From positions 310,001 through 374,000 of the forward strand of contig CAXXHQ010000001.1 of the NCBI GenBank assembly GCA_963665265.2: a stretch of 64,000 bases of DNA, written 5' to 3'. Numbering within the stretch: position 1 is the first letter of the stretch; every line of letters begins with the position of its first letter. This DNA comes from CAXXHQ01 sp963665265. Lineage in GTDB: Bacteria > Planctomycetota > Planctomycetia > Pirellulales > Thermoguttaceae. Shown here piece after piece: positions 1 through 9,138 of the stretch. A model generated the notes under the pieces. It searched no databases. It was given only the letters and a program-made list of their open reading frames with translations, and was not told where the DNA came from. Position numbers and translations under genes: made by a program.

Positions 1-1
1 C

Positions 2-820
2 GCGGTCGAACTGATCGCGGAGATCGGCTTTCGCGCCGTCGGGATCACGATCGATCATGGCCCTATTTCGCCGCGCAATCCGCAACGATTCGACAATCTG
101 GAAAAGCTTAAAACGCTTTTGACGCGGCTCGGCATGCGAACGGTCGTCGAGACCGGCGCCCGTTTCTTGCTCAATTCGAGGGAAAAGCACGAGCCGACGC
201 TTGTTTCGGAAGATGCGGCGCCACGTTTGGAATTTTATCGCTACGCGATCGATTGCGCGAAGTTATTAGGCAGCGATTGCGTTTCGATTTGGTCCGGCGT
301 TTTACGCGAACCGATTTCGAAAGCCGAGGCTTGGCTTCGACTTGAAGAGAACCTTCGCCGCACGCTCGATTACGCCGCCGAGCAAGGAGCGCTAGTCGGT
401 TTCGAGCCGGAGCCGGGCATGCTGGTCGAAACGACGGCCGGATTCCATGAACTTCGCCGTCGGCTCAATCATCCGAATTTGCGTTTGACGCTCGACGTGG
501 GGCATCTGCATTGCATGGGCGAAACGCCGCTCGAGGGAACGATTTCCGAAAATATCCCTTATCTGATCAACGTTCATATAGAGGACATGCTCCGCGGCGT
601 TCATGAACACCTTCCTTTCGGCGAAGGGGAAATTGATTTTCCGCCCGTGTTGAAGGCCCTCGACGAATCGGCGTATACTGGAGCTGCGTACGTTGAACTC
701 AGCCGCTCCGGTCATGACGCCCCCTCGGCGGCGAAAAACGCATGGGCGTTCTTAAATAACATTCCTTCGGCGCTCGCAGGGCGCCGTACCACCGGCAAAG
801 CGTCTTACGACGCCAACTAA
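2..820 (+). CDS. Sugar phosphate isomerase/epimerase-like TIM-barrel protein, 5' partial (EboE-like)
   Basis: This is the C-terminal part (about 272 residues) of a xylose-isomerase-like TIM barrel. The frame is open to the first bases of the window, so the true start lies to the left; the TTG at 119 and the ATG after it are internal. Strand-end motifs of the fold are visible: GFEPEPGM, LTLDVGHLHC, NVHIEDM and AYVELSRSGH, which supply the usual acidic and His metal ligands. Members of this superfamily isomerise or epimerise sugars or sugar phosphates using a divalent metal; the substrate cannot be read here. Only six bases separate it from the next gene, so the two are very likely cotranscribed. 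A TIM barrel followed by an alkaline-phosphatase-fold protein is the order of eboE-eboF in ebo clusters; that link is inference. Confidence 0.85.
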   Translation, partial: AVELIAEIGFRAVGITIDHGPISPRNPQRFDNLEKLKTLLTRLGMRTVVETGARFLLNSREKHEPTLVSEDAAPRLEFYRYAIDCAKLLGSDCVSIWSGVLREPISKAEAWLRLEENLRRTLDYAAEQGALVGFEPEPGMLVETTAGFHELRRRLNHPNLRLTLDVGHLHCMGETPLEGTISENIPYLINVHIEDMLRGVHEHLPFGEGEIDFPPVLKALDESAYTGAAYVELSRSGHDAPSAAKNAWAFLNNIPSALAGRRTTGKASYDAN

Positions 821-826
821 GAAATA

Positions 827-2161
827 ATGATCACCACTCCATTAATATTGTTATCCGTTCCCGGCCTGCGCGAGAAAGACCTCGCAAATATGCCGAATCT
901 GCAAAAGATGACGGCGGGGGGCGATCGCGCCGAGTTGACGCCCAGTTTTCCTTGCGTGACCTGTCCGGTCCAGGCGAACATGAGCGTGGGACTTTTGCCC
1001 GAGGCGCACGGCGTCGTCGGCAACGGTTTTTACTGGCGCGATCAAAAGCGGGTCGAGATGTGGACCGCCTCGAACGATTGCGTCGAGCGGCCGCAACTTT
1101 GGGATCTGCTCTCGCATCACGAAGGAGGTCTAACCTCGGCCGTCTGGTTCCCATTGCACAGCAAGCATTGCGAGGCCGATTTCGTTTGCACGCCGGCTCC
1201 GATCCACAATCCCGACGGCTCGGAGTCGCTTTGGTGCTACACGCGGCCGAGCGAACTTTACGGCGAACTGCGCGACGCTTTCGGTCATTTCCCTCTGCAG
1301 AATTATTGGGGGCCGATGACCTCGGTGAAAGCGAGCCAATGGATCGCCGACTCGGCCGTCTTCGCCGTAAAGCGTTGGCAACCGCATTTCTTTTACATCT
1401 ACCTGCCGCACCTGGACTACGCGGCGCAGCGCATGGGCCCGGACTCCGAAGCGGCCGGCAAAGCCGTCGCCGAGTTGGACGATCTTCTTGGCCGATTCGC
1501 CGTTGAGATGGAGGAGGCCTACGATTGCCGCCCCCAATGGCTCGTCGTCGGCGAATACGCCATCAACGACGTCGATCACGTCGCCTATCCGAACCGCATT
1601 CTCCGTGAGGCGGGCTTGCTCAAAGTTCGCGAGGAGGACGGGGGCGAACTCATCGATTTCGAGGCGAGCGAGGCGTTCGCGCTGGTCGATCACCAATTTT
1701 CGCATATTTTCGTCCAAGAGGGCTCCGAAACGATCGTCGAGAAGGTCGCCGATCTATTTCGGTCTCGGGAAGGATTCGCCGAAGTCCTTTGCGGGTTGGA
1801 ACGTGCGCGCTACGGAATGGACCACGAACGGTCGGGGGAAATAATTTTGATCTCCGCGGCGAATAGTTGGCAGGCCTATTATTATTGGAACGACGACGCA
1901 AAGGCCCCTCGATTCGCCCGAACGGTCGACATCCACCGCAAGCCGGGCTACGATCCGGTCGAGTTGTTTTTCGACATGGCGACGAAAAGCATTCCGCTTA
2001 ACGCCGCATTGGTGAAAGGGTCGCACGGCGCCCCGGCCGAGGCAGCGTGGCAAAAAACCGTGGCCTTGTCGTCCCCCGGCCTGAAATTCCCGCAAGAGAA
2101 GATCAAGGACGTCGATATTTTTCGCGTCGTGACCGGGCATTTCGGTTTGAACATTCGTTAA
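827..2161 (+). CDS. Alkaline phosphatase superfamily protein (nucleotide pyrophosphatase/phosphodiesterase-like, EboF-like)
   Basis: A 444-residue cytoplasmic protein with no signal peptide. The fold is suggested by MPNLQKM near residue 25, the nucleophile region PSFPCVTCPVQAN near 40-52 (Thr as candidate nucleophile), the metal-ligand-like segment YLPHLDYAAQRMG near 190, AINDVDHVAYPN near 245, and the C-terminal KGSHGAP. The Asp-Gly that normally ends the first strand in this superfamily reads VPGL here, so one metal ligand may be absent or displaced. It starts six bases after the upstream TIM-barrel gene. Known members hydrolyse phosphodiesters or nucleotides; in ebo clusters such a protein is thought to act in trafficking or processing of a precursor metabolite. 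The specific role is inferred from order only. Confidence 0.8.
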   Translation: MITTPLILLSVPGLREKDLANMPNLQKMTAGGDRAELTPSFPCVTCPVQANMSVGLLPEAHGVVGNGFYWRDQKRVEMWTASNDCVERPQLWDLLSHHEGGLTSAVWFPLHSKHCEADFVCTPAPIHNPDGSESLWCYTRPSELYGELRDAFGHFPLQNYWGPMTSVKASQWIADSAVFAVKRWQPHFFYIYLPHLDYAAQRMGPDSEAAGKAVAELDDLLGRFAVEMEEAYDCRPQWLVVGEYAINDVDHVAYPNRILREAGLLKVREEDGGELIDFEASEAFALVDHQFSHIFVQEGSETIVEKVADLFRSREGFAEVLCGLERARYGMDHERSGEIILISAANSWQAYYYWNDDAKAPRFARTVDIHRKPGYDPVELFFDMATKSIPLNAALVKGSHGAPAEAAWQKTVALSSPGLKFPQEKIKDVDIFRVVTGHFGLNIR

Positions 2162-2198
2162 TTCCTAGAAACGGCAACCACGCACAAAGGCATCGGCA

Positions 2199-4124
2199 AT
2201 GCGATTCGGTAACGTAGCGTTTGTTTTCGCGATCCTCTTCTGCTTCTGCTGCAAGGCGCCTGCCGCCGACATTAAGCCGAGCGCGCAGCGAGTCAAAGAG
2301 ATTGCCGCGACGCTCGCCGATAAGCCGAAAGGCTTAGGGCCGACGATCGCCGACCGCGCCGCTTGGAAAGAGCTTGGCGACGAATTGGACGCGACGAAGT
2401 TTATCGCCGAGGCTAACGCCCTGCGAGCGAAAAAGCTGACTCCTCCGTCGGACGAACTCTATTTGGAATATTCGCAAAACGGCAATCGCTCGCACTACCA
2501 AGACGCGCTTTTTGAAAAATACCGCGTCCTTTTCAAACTGGTCGTGGCCGAGTGCTTGGAGAACGAGGGGCGGTTCCTGCCCGACGTCGAAAAGCACGTC
2601 AACGAAATCTGCGATCTAAAATCCTGGGTTCTTCCGGCGCACGACGCATCGCTTGCGAATTTCAAAGGCGAAAAAACTTATATCGATTTATACTCCGCGC
2701 ACGTCTCGTGGGATTTGGCGACGCTCGACTACTGGCTTGGCGATAAACTCTCGAAGAAGACGCGCAAGCGAATCGCCGACGAGCTTCAACGGCGGACGTT
2801 CGCTCCCTTCGAGAAGGACGTCGCGGCAGGCAAGACCGATTCGATCGGCTGGATTACGAACACAAGCAATTGGAACGCCGTGTGTTTAGCCAACGTCACC
2901 GGCGCGGCTCTTACGGCCGTCGAATCGAAAGAACGCCGAGCGCTTTTCGCGGCGGCGGCCGAAAAAAACATCGCGTCTTATCTGTCGGGCTTCACGCCCG
3001 ACGGCTACTGCACGGAAGGGCTCGGATATTGGAACTACGGGTTCGGCAGCTATCTCCTTCTCGCCTCGTCGCTGTACGAGGCGACCGGCGGAAAACTCGA
3101 CTTGGTCGATAAAGATCAAATTCGTTTGATCGCGCAATTCAGTCGTCGGATGGAAATCCTGCCCGGCGTCTATCCGGCGATCGCCGACGCCGAAATAACC
3201 GTTAAGCCGAGTCCGACGGTAGGCGAAATGCTTCATATCGCCTACGGATCGGCCTTTGAGAATCGAACGAAAGCCGCTTGGAAAGCAATGCAAGGAAGAT
3301 CGATGTGGCTTTTCGAGCTTGGCGCATTGACCGTGAAGCGAACGCCTGCGGAAGCGGCGCCTTCGAAAGAAGAAGGCAAAACGGCCAAAGAATCGGGTAA
3401 AACATTGCCGCCGCGGGATTGGTTTCCGAACGCGGGAGTTTTAATTTGCCGGCCGAACTCGAAAAACGCACAAGGTCTTGGGGCCTCGATCAAAGGGGGC
3501 AACAACGCCGAGCACCACAATCACAACGATCTCGGCTCGTTCGTCGTCGCGTTGGGCGATTCGACGCCGTTGGTCGATCCCGGCCGGGAAGTTTATACCG
3601 CCCGAACTTTTAGCGATCGTCGTTATGAAAGCGGCGTATTGAATTCCTTCGGACACGCCGCGCCGCGGGTCGCCGAGCGGTTGCAAGAGCCGGGCGAAAA
3701 ATCGATCGCCAAAATTCTCAAAACCAAATTCGGCGACGAAGAAGATTCGCTCACCATGGATTTGAGCTCGGCCTACGCGGTGAAAACCTTGAAAAAGCTG
3801 GAACGCACGTTTATTTTCTCGCGGGAAGGAAAAGGCACGTTGACCGTCATCGACGACGTTGAGTTTTCCAGCCCGGAAAAATTCGGAGCGGCGTTGATTA
3901 CCTTCGCTCCTTGGACTCAATCGGGCAAAAACCGTTTGGATATCGGCGAAAAAGACGACGTCGTGACGGCCACGATCACCGCTTCGGACGACGCCGCGCC
4001 GGTCATCCAGACCGAGGCGATCAAAGAGGACTTGGGCGGCCCGCATCCGATCCGCATCGGTTACGACCTGCCGAAGCCGGTCGTCAAGGCGAAATTAAAG
4101 GTCGTCATCGAGCCGAAGAAATAG
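2199..4124 (+). CDS. Secreted heparinase II/III-family protein
   Basis: 641 residues with an N-terminal signal peptide (hydrophobic stretch 5-20, cleavage probably after APA near residue 23). Residues about 90-330 form an all-helical toroid-like region, with NTSNWNAVCLAN and DGYCTEGLGYWNYG, typical of the alginate-lyase/heparinase superfamily. The C-terminal half carries the beta-sandwich signature NNAEHHNHNDLGSF followed by PLVDPGREVYTAR, as in heparinase II/III (PF07940). These are polysaccharide lyases for uronic-acid-containing glycans, acting outside the cytoplasm. The 37-base gap after the phosphatase-fold gene leaves open whether it belongs to the same transcript. Substrate cannot be told from sequence; planctomycetes carry many such enzymes for sulfated or acidic polysaccharides. 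Confidence 0.85.
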   Translation: MRFGNVAFVFAILFCFCCKAPAADIKPSAQRVKEIAATLADKPKGLGPTIADRAAWKELGDELDATKFIAEANALRAKKLTPPSDELYLEYSQNGNRSHYQDALFEKYRVLFKLVVAECLENEGRFLPDVEKHVNEICDLKSWVLPAHDASLANFKGEKTYIDLYSAHVSWDLATLDYWLGDKLSKKTRKRIADELQRRTFAPFEKDVAAGKTDSIGWITNTSNWNAVCLANVTGAALTAVESKERRALFAAAAEKNIASYLSGFTPDGYCTEGLGYWNYGFGSYLLLASSLYEATGGKLDLVDKDQIRLIAQFSRRMEILPGVYPAIADAEITVKPSPTVGEMLHIAYGSAFENRTKAAWKAMQGRSMWLFELGALTVKRTPAEAAPSKEEGKTAKESGKTLPPRDWFPNAGVLICRPNSKNAQGLGASIKGGNNAEHHNHNDLGSFVVALGDSTPLVDPGREVYTARTFSDRRYESGVLNSFGHAAPRVAERLQEPGEKSIAKILKTKFGDEEDSLTMDLSSAYAVKTLKKLERTFIFSREGKGTLTVIDDVEFSSPEKFGAALITFAPWTQSGKNRLDIGEKDDVVTATITASDDAAPVIQTEAIKEDLGGPHPIRIGYDLPKPVVKAKLKVVIEPKK

Positions 4125-4153
4125 AGCGGCCTCGTTTCAATCGCAAGAAAAGC

Positions 4154-4183
4154 GAAACGCCCGCGAGAATTCGCAGGCGTTTC
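4154..4183. terminator. Hairpin between convergent genes
   Basis: Perfect 8-bp arms GAAACGCC (4154-4161) and GGCGTTTC (4176-4183), one mismatch, then four more pairs around a GAAT loop. It lies in the 89-base gap between two genes that end toward each other, so it could stop transcription from both sides. The T-tract after it is poor, hence only moderate confidence. Confidence 0.55.
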
Positions 4184-4213
4184 ATCGTTTGATCGCGTCG
4201 GAGCCGAAGATTT

Positions 4214-6373
4214 CTACTTCGTCGTCTCGGCCTTTACTTCGGTCTTCTCGGCCGGCTTCGCTTCTTTTTTCACGTCGTCCTTTTTCGAATCGTCCTGTTT
4301 TCCGGTTTGAACCTGTTCTTTATTAAGCGTGAAGCCCTTGAGGAACCAACCGTCTTTCTCGGCCGTCACTTGCATGCCTGCCGGACCAAGGTAGTGGCGA
4401 ACGACGTCGTACTCGGGTAATTCGCTGCCGTCGATCTTCTGTTGACGAACGACGCCCTTCTTTTTCGGCTCGCCGAACAATCCGTTCAGGAGTCGGCCGA
4501 GCATCGATTCGCTTTCCGGCATCTTGTTTTGTCGAATCAATTCGTACGTCGGGCGATATTCCTCGTCGGTGCGAGAGAAGAATCGACCGCATGATTCGCG
4601 AGTGGGCATGCCTTGGATCTGCGCGTCGATCATTTGGAAATCGATTTCCGAAGAAAGACGTTCGCGGGTCTCATGCTTTTTCAAGACCTTCTGCAAAAAG
4701 TCCATGTGCGAGGCGACGAAAAGATGTCCGTCGGCGACCGTCACCGAAGCGTGCGGCAACAACGGTTTTTCCTTTTGAATGATTTTCTTGGGCTTGGGCG
4801 GCGGCATAGCGCCTGGCAGGTCGTTGCCGAACGAAATCTCGGGCACGGCCTCGTCGGCCTCCGGCTCATCGACCATTTCCCAAACCACGCGGCCGTCGAC
4901 TTCGCGTTTCTTCATCGTCGGCTCGTTTTTCAGCGCCTTTTCGATGGCGGCGGCGACGCCCTTTTCATCGTTCGTCTCGATGGCGAACAAGAGTCGCTCG
5001 CTGGAGGTCGAGATCGGCAGCGTGTAATCGGTCAACACGGTGATCCGTTGGCCAAGTTTCGTGACCAATTCGTCACGAAGATCGATTTGCGGGCCGTTGG
5101 CGTCTTCCTTCAAACCGCGTAAAACGTCGTTCCACGCGGAGTCTTCGCCGCCGCCGTACAACTCGTTAAAGAGCGGTCCGAAGTTGTCGAAAGCGTTCAA
5201 CGCGTCGAAATAGAACGTGCTATAGGTGGAGATGTCGCGAGGCACCCAGGGCTGCGGCATGTAATCTTTGCCGTTGAGGAAGACGAGCATTTTCATTGAA
5301 TTGACGTAGGGGGCCGGAGCGTAGACCGCCGTGCGATGCACAAGGTCAAAACCTTCCTGCGAGAAGCCGGCGTAACCGCCGACGCCTTTGACGGCGCCGA
5401 AGCCTTGGTTTTTCATGACTTCAAGAACGCTCTTTCCTTTGCGGCGCTTTTCGGCGGGAGTGCCCGCACGTGCCGCGGCGGCGTATCCCACCGGATGGAT
5501 GAACCAACGAATTTGCGGCGCGACGTCTGAAGCGTCGGTCTTGCATCTGTCCATGACCATCTTAAAACCGGGAACGTCGGCTAAACGCTCTCCGGGTTTG
5601 CCTTTTCCGACCGAGCATTTCAAAATGCCTTTCAAAACGTCGAGATCGTCGCAAACGATCAGCAAATTTCCGGCCAAAGCGTAGTAGGAATAACGCGGAG
5701 CCTCTTCGGCCGCGGCGCTTTTTTTCAGGTCGTTCGATTCGGTCGCCGAGCCTGTCGTTCCCTTCAGCTTGCTTCCCTCGGCCAAACGATCCTCTTCGGG
5801 CACGGGAATGAGAAATTGCAAAACGGGCTCAGCCGAGTCCTCGACCTTGATCTCGGTTCGCTTGCTCCCCTGCTCCGCTAAGTTCTTGGAAACCGTCTCG
5901 ATGAGATGTTTCGCTTTATCGTGCTTTCCGGTGACGTCGGCGATGACGACGAGCGCCGAATCGTCTTCGCGCGGCTCGATGAGGGCGACGCAGACCTCTC
6001 CGCCCGGCACTTCACGTAGTTCTTGAAGGGTCAGACCGAGTCGCTCGTGAACGCCCGACCAACGATTTTCGAATTGGCGTCGGACGTCTTTGGTGAACGG
6101 CTCCATAACCGGATCGGACGTGAGCTTGCCCAATTGCGTCCTATTGTAGTGGTCGATCATGTTATCGACGTTGGCGATCGAGATATAGCCTTGCGTCGTA
6201 TTGGGGAGCAAAAGCTCTCCCGGCAAAGCCGGCGTCGAACTAGCGACGGGCTTAGCCGGCGCGGCGGTTGCCGGGGCTTCCGGTTTCGTCGAATCGTCGG
6301 CGCTCGCCACGGCGACGAAACCCACGATTAAACAGCCCAAAGTCATCGTCAATCGGCAAATGAAACGCGTCAC
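4214..6373 (-). CDS. Secreted protein of unknown function, planctomycete type
   Basis: 719 residues. The N-terminus has a clear Sec signal peptide (hydrophobic residues 9-23, then VASADD), followed by a Pro/Ala/Thr linker to about residue 50. The body begins with ELLLPNTTQGYISIANVDNM, which resembles the start of DUF3352-like planctomycete proteins that repeat a beta-rich domain. The tail (last about 35 residues) is Lys/Glu/Asp-rich and probably disordered. There are no catalytic motifs I recognise. It is monocistronic, divergent from the HD gene, and convergent with the heparinase-like gene. A structural or quality-control role in the cell envelope is only a guess. Confidence 0.7.
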   Translation of the reverse strand: MTRFICRLTMTLGCLIVGFVAVASADDSTKPEAPATAAPAKPVASSTPALPGELLLPNTTQGYISIANVDNMIDHYNRTQLGKLTSDPVMEPFTKDVRRQFENRWSGVHERLGLTLQELREVPGGEVCVALIEPREDDSALVVIADVTGKHDKAKHLIETVSKNLAEQGSKRTEIKVEDSAEPVLQFLIPVPEEDRLAEGSKLKGTTGSATESNDLKKSAAAEEAPRYSYYALAGNLLIVCDDLDVLKGILKCSVGKGKPGERLADVPGFKMVMDRCKTDASDVAPQIRWFIHPVGYAAAARAGTPAEKRRKGKSVLEVMKNQGFGAVKGVGGYAGFSQEGFDLVHRTAVYAPAPYVNSMKMLVFLNGKDYMPQPWVPRDISTYSTFYFDALNAFDNFGPLFNELYGGGEDSAWNDVLRGLKEDANGPQIDLRDELVTKLGQRITVLTDYTLPISTSSERLLFAIETNDEKGVAAAIEKALKNEPTMKKREVDGRVVWEMVDEPEADEAVPEISFGNDLPGAMPPPKPKKIIQKEKPLLPHASVTVADGHLFVASHMDFLQKVLKKHETRERLSSEIDFQMIDAQIQGMPTRESCGRFFSRTDEEYRPTYELIRQNKMPESESMLGRLLNGLFGEPKKKGVVRQQKIDGSELPEYDVVRHYLGPAGMQVTAEKDGWFLKGFTLNKEQVQTGKQDDSKKDDVKKEAKPAEKTEVKAETTK

Positions 6374-6841
6374 TGCTCAACTCCTTGTAATATCCGCTTG
6401 TCGCATCAAACTCTGTCGCCGCGAACTTTCCCGAGGGATTGTCCGCTTCCTCACGCTGCCGGATGCTTAATTCGCATTAATACTTCGTTTTCGCCCGCCA
6501 GATTCCGTTTTGCCCAAAGACGGCGCGGACTCCCCAACGCGCAATTCGCATTGCAGGTAGTTTTATACGGTAGATCGGCCAGCCAAACTAGGAAAATAAA
6601 CGGGGTTTTTCAGTTCTTGCCGATTAGCTCGGATTTTCATGAATAATCCGAGGCTTCACGTTAGCCCACACAACCCATTCATCCTGGCTTCACAACAAAC
6701 TCGACTTAATTCTGTTGTGAGATCTGGAAAAAGGATTTCCTTGGAGGCGTCTGTTTTTGCATAAACCGCGGGGTTCAAGCATCTCCTAGAGACGTTCCAT
6801 ACGGTGGCGGCTCCCCCATTTTGCCGTTATAATCAGCCGAC
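6374..6841. other. Intergenic region between divergent genes
   Basis: 468 bases, no supportable gene. A TATAAT element at 6828-6833 lies just before the ATG of the HD gene at 6842; there is no convincing -35 hexamer 17 bases upstream, and a start site there would give an almost leaderless mRNA. No tRNA, strong hairpin or repeat seen. Confidence 0.5.
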
Positions 6842-8263
6842 ATGAGAGACTTCCAACATGAAAGCCTGAGTCACGATCCGATCCACGGATATATACCGTT
6901 CACCGCAGCGGCGACGAACGCCGCAGGAGAGCCGCTTGCCGAGGCCGGGGAGGTCGTCGAGCAACAGATAATCGACCATCCTTGGTTGCAACGTTTACGG
7001 CAAATTCACCAATTGCAGACCGCTTGGTGGGTTTTTCCGACGGCCGAGCACACTCGCTTTCAGCACGTGTTGGGGGCGATGCATCTGGCCTCACGAGTTA
7101 CCGGCTCGCTCTTCGACAGTTTGAAGCAGGTCTGTCCCGACGTTCCCAGCCGAGGGTACGTCGAATCGTTGCTCCGTTTGGCCGCATTGCTGCACGACGT
7201 CGGGCATGGCCCCTTCGGTCATTTCTTCGACGAACACTTTCTTAGCGATTACGGGTTGAATCACGAGACGCTGGGGAGCGAAATAATTCGCCGCGATTTG
7301 GCCGACATGATTCGCCGCGTTCGTCGAAACCCGAATAGCCGTCTCGAGCCGAACGAAACGCTCGATCCCGAACAGGTCACGTTCCTCATTACTCGGCCGA
7401 AAAATCATGCCGCCGGCGAAGGTCCCAAGTGGCTGCGGTTCCTCCGCGGCCTTTTCAGCGGGCTATACACCGTCGATAACATGGATTTCGTGTTGCGCGA
7501 CGCCTATATGTCGGGCTATAGCGCAAAGGCCTTCGACATCGACCGACTTTTGCACTACAGTCTGTTCACCGACAAGGGGCTCACGATTCACGAACGCGGT
7601 CTCTCGGCTCTCGTACGCTTCATTTCGGTGCGGGCCGAACTGTTCCGCGCCATCTATTTTCATCGCACGGTCCGCGCTATCGATTTGGAACTACAGGAAC
7701 TTTTTTTCGACAGTAAATCGTTCCTTTTTCCCGGTAATCCGCTCGAGCATTTGGAAGACTATTTGCATCTGACCGAGTGGTCGCTTTTGATGAGGGTGAC
7801 GCATTGGCCGAAGAGCGACAACGAACGTCTCCGCGAACTTGGCGAACGTTGGTCGCGGTTTCTCGGCCGACGCCATCGCTGGCGGATGGTCTGCGAACAA
7901 ACGATATTTTTTCTTCCCGGCGAAGCGGAGCAAAGCAGCGTCTTTAGCGGCGAACGAGCGTTTGAAGCGGCTGTCCGCGACGCTCTTCCCAAGGAATTGC
8001 AGAACATCCCGCTCCGAGTCGATACGGCCCGACACGTTCACCGTCCCGGCGCCCACATGCCGACCGCCGGCCAAAACTTCCTGCTCGATCAGACGACGGG
8101 CAAAATCCGCAGTCTCGACGACCGCGAGTTGTTCCGTCGCATCGCGATCAGCTACCGCATTTGTCGTATCTACGCCCTTGATCACGCGCACGACTCCGCC
8201 CTTTCGGCGGTCATGGAACGGTTGACCGGCACGGTCGCCGCGGACGACGCCACGAATATGTAA
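6842..8263 (+). CDS. HD-domain phosphohydrolase (dNTPase/SAMHD1-like)
   Basis: 473 residues, soluble. The HD metal site is intact: HTRFQH at 70-75, then LLHDVGHGPFGH at about 116-127 (His-Asp pair plus two further His), and a later Asp in VDNMDFVLRDAYMSGY. The N-terminal HDPIHGYIPF is typical of the family of HD proteins that includes SAMHD1-type dNTP triphosphohydrolases and bacterial YwfO-like proteins; these cleave dNTPs or related phosphates with a divalent metal. The length fits the family. The gene stands alone; the next gene starts 63 bases on, after a G-rich leader, so read-through is possible. Exact substrate unknown. Confidence 0.88.
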   Translation: MRDFQHESLSHDPIHGYIPFTAAATNAAGEPLAEAGEVVEQQIIDHPWLQRLRQIHQLQTAWWVFPTAEHTRFQHVLGAMHLASRVTGSLFDSLKQVCPDVPSRGYVESLLRLAALLHDVGHGPFGHFFDEHFLSDYGLNHETLGSEIIRRDLADMIRRVRRNPNSRLEPNETLDPEQVTFLITRPKNHAAGEGPKWLRFLRGLFSGLYTVDNMDFVLRDAYMSGYSAKAFDIDRLLHYSLFTDKGLTIHERGLSALVRFISVRAELFRAIYFHRTVRAIDLELQELFFDSKSFLFPGNPLEHLEDYLHLTEWSLLMRVTHWPKSDNERLRELGERWSRFLGRRHRWRMVCEQTIFFLPGEAEQSSVFSGERAFEAAVRDALPKELQNIPLRVDTARHVHRPGAHMPTAGQNFLLDQTTGKIRSLDDRELFRRIAISYRICRIYALDHAHDSALSAVMERLTGTVAADDATNM

Positions 8264-8269
8264 CAAGTA

Positions 8270-8300
8270 GGGCGTAGGGGGTAGGGCATAGGGGTTAGGG
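8270..8300 (+). promoter_or_regulatory. G-rich TAGGG repeat, possible G-quadruplex in msrC leader
   Basis: Five runs of three or more G (8270-8272, 8277-8281, 8284-8286, 8291-8294, 8298-8300) are separated by loops of 4, 2, 4 and 3 bases. This meets the usual G3-N1-7 quadruplex pattern on the coding strand, between the HD gene stop and the msrC ribosome-binding site (AAGG at 8317-8320). A related but weaker TAGG-rich stretch lies at 36001-36024 before the MgtE-like gene. Function is inferred only. Confidence 0.5.
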
Positions 8301-8326
8301 ACGTAGGAACACGAGAAAGGTATTCA

Positions 8327-8809
8327 ATGTTTGAAATGCAAGACGCGGGCGATCTTTCGAAACCGGCCCTTTACGAACTTCTTGAAAAACAACTCGCCTC
8401 GCTCGTTGAAGGCGAAACGGACTTGATCGCCAATACGGCCAATGCGGCCGCGTTGATTTTCAATAGCCTCGCCAACCTGAATTGGGCCGGTTTCTATTTC
8501 CTCAAAGAAAATCAACTTGTTCTTGGACCGTTCCAGGGGAAGCCCGCCTGCGTCCGAATTCCGATGGGTAAAGGAGTTTGCGGAACTGCCGCGGCGGAGC
8601 GGCGCACCGTCGTCGTCGCCGACGTGAATCAGTTTCGCGGTCATATCGCATGCGACTCGGCCTCGAAAAGCGAAATCGTCGTTCCGCTCGTCAAAAACGA
8701 CGTCGTTCTCGGAGTTCTCGATATCGATAGTCCCTTCGTCGGCCGCTTCGACGACGAAGACCGAACGGGCTGCGAACGGCTTGCCGCGGCGCTCCTGCGT
8801 CAGATCTAG
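8327..8809 (+). CDS. msrC: Free methionine-(R)-sulfoxide reductase (GAF domain)
   Basis: 160 residues, one GAF domain. The three cysteines of fRMsr enzymes are present with the right spacing: C75 (ACVRIPMG), C85 (GKGVCGTA) and C109 (GHIACDSASKSEIV), which is the 10 and 24 residue spacing of C84/C94/C118 in the E. coli enzyme. It reduces free methionine-R-sulfoxide using thioredoxin, protecting the cytoplasm from oxidation. The ATG at 8327 has AAGG six bases upstream. Its leader contains the G-rich repeat described separately. The length and motif set are complete, so the enzyme is expected to be active. Confidence 0.93.
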   Translation: MFEMQDAGDLSKPALYELLEKQLASLVEGETDLIANTANAAALIFNSLANLNWAGFYFLKENQLVLGPFQGKPACVRIPMGKGVCGTAAAERRTVVVADVNQFRGHIACDSASKSEIVVPLVKNDVVLGVLDIDSPFVGRFDDEDRTGCERLAAALLRQI

Positions 8810-8837
8810 CGTGGAGCCTCAGGAAAGTCGTAAACTG

Positions 8838-8955
8838 GCAGGGAACGCGCTGCTGTAGCGTTCCGCCAACGCTGGAACGGCACAGAGAGCGTCCTACAAG
8901 CATGTGCGTGCGAGCAAGCCCCCTACGGCGGAACGCCACGGAGGGCGTTCCCTAC
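8838..8955. repeat. Imperfect inverted repeat with about 30-base arms
   Basis: Left arm 8838-8867 (GCAGGGAACGC ... GCGTTCCGCC) and right arm 8927-8955 (GGCGGAACGCC ... GGCGTTCCCTAC) are largely complementary and enclose about 60 bases. The sequence style (GTAGGGAACGCC...GGCGTTCCG) resembles palindromic repeats scattered between planctomycete genes. With the hairpin at 9041 it accounts for most of the 329-base gap between msrC and purB; no gene is seen in that gap. Confidence 0.6.
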
Positions 8956-9040
8956 AGAACTTTTCGGCGTGCGGGCCGCTCAATTCCGAAATCTTCGGGG
9001 GGTTGATTCGCCCGTCTCTAGGCGTCATTATGGAGGTTTG

Positions 9041-9067
9041 GGCGAGCGACTCGAACTCGCCTTTTGT
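9041..9067 (+). terminator. Possible intrinsic terminator upstream of purB
   Basis: GGCGAG (9041-9046) pairs with CTCGCC (9056-9061), followed by TTTTGT. The stem is short, so this is tentative. It would end transcripts coming from msrC before the purB start at 9139. Confidence 0.35.
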
Positions 9068-9138
9068 ACTACGACGGCCAACTCGCTCCTCTTCGAGTCG
9101 CGGCTAAACGATACATCACTTATTGCACGCAAAAACCG

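Noticed and set aside
9064..9138. N-terminal extension of purB
   Set aside because: The added 25 residues have no family similarity; the ATG at 9139 gives normal length.
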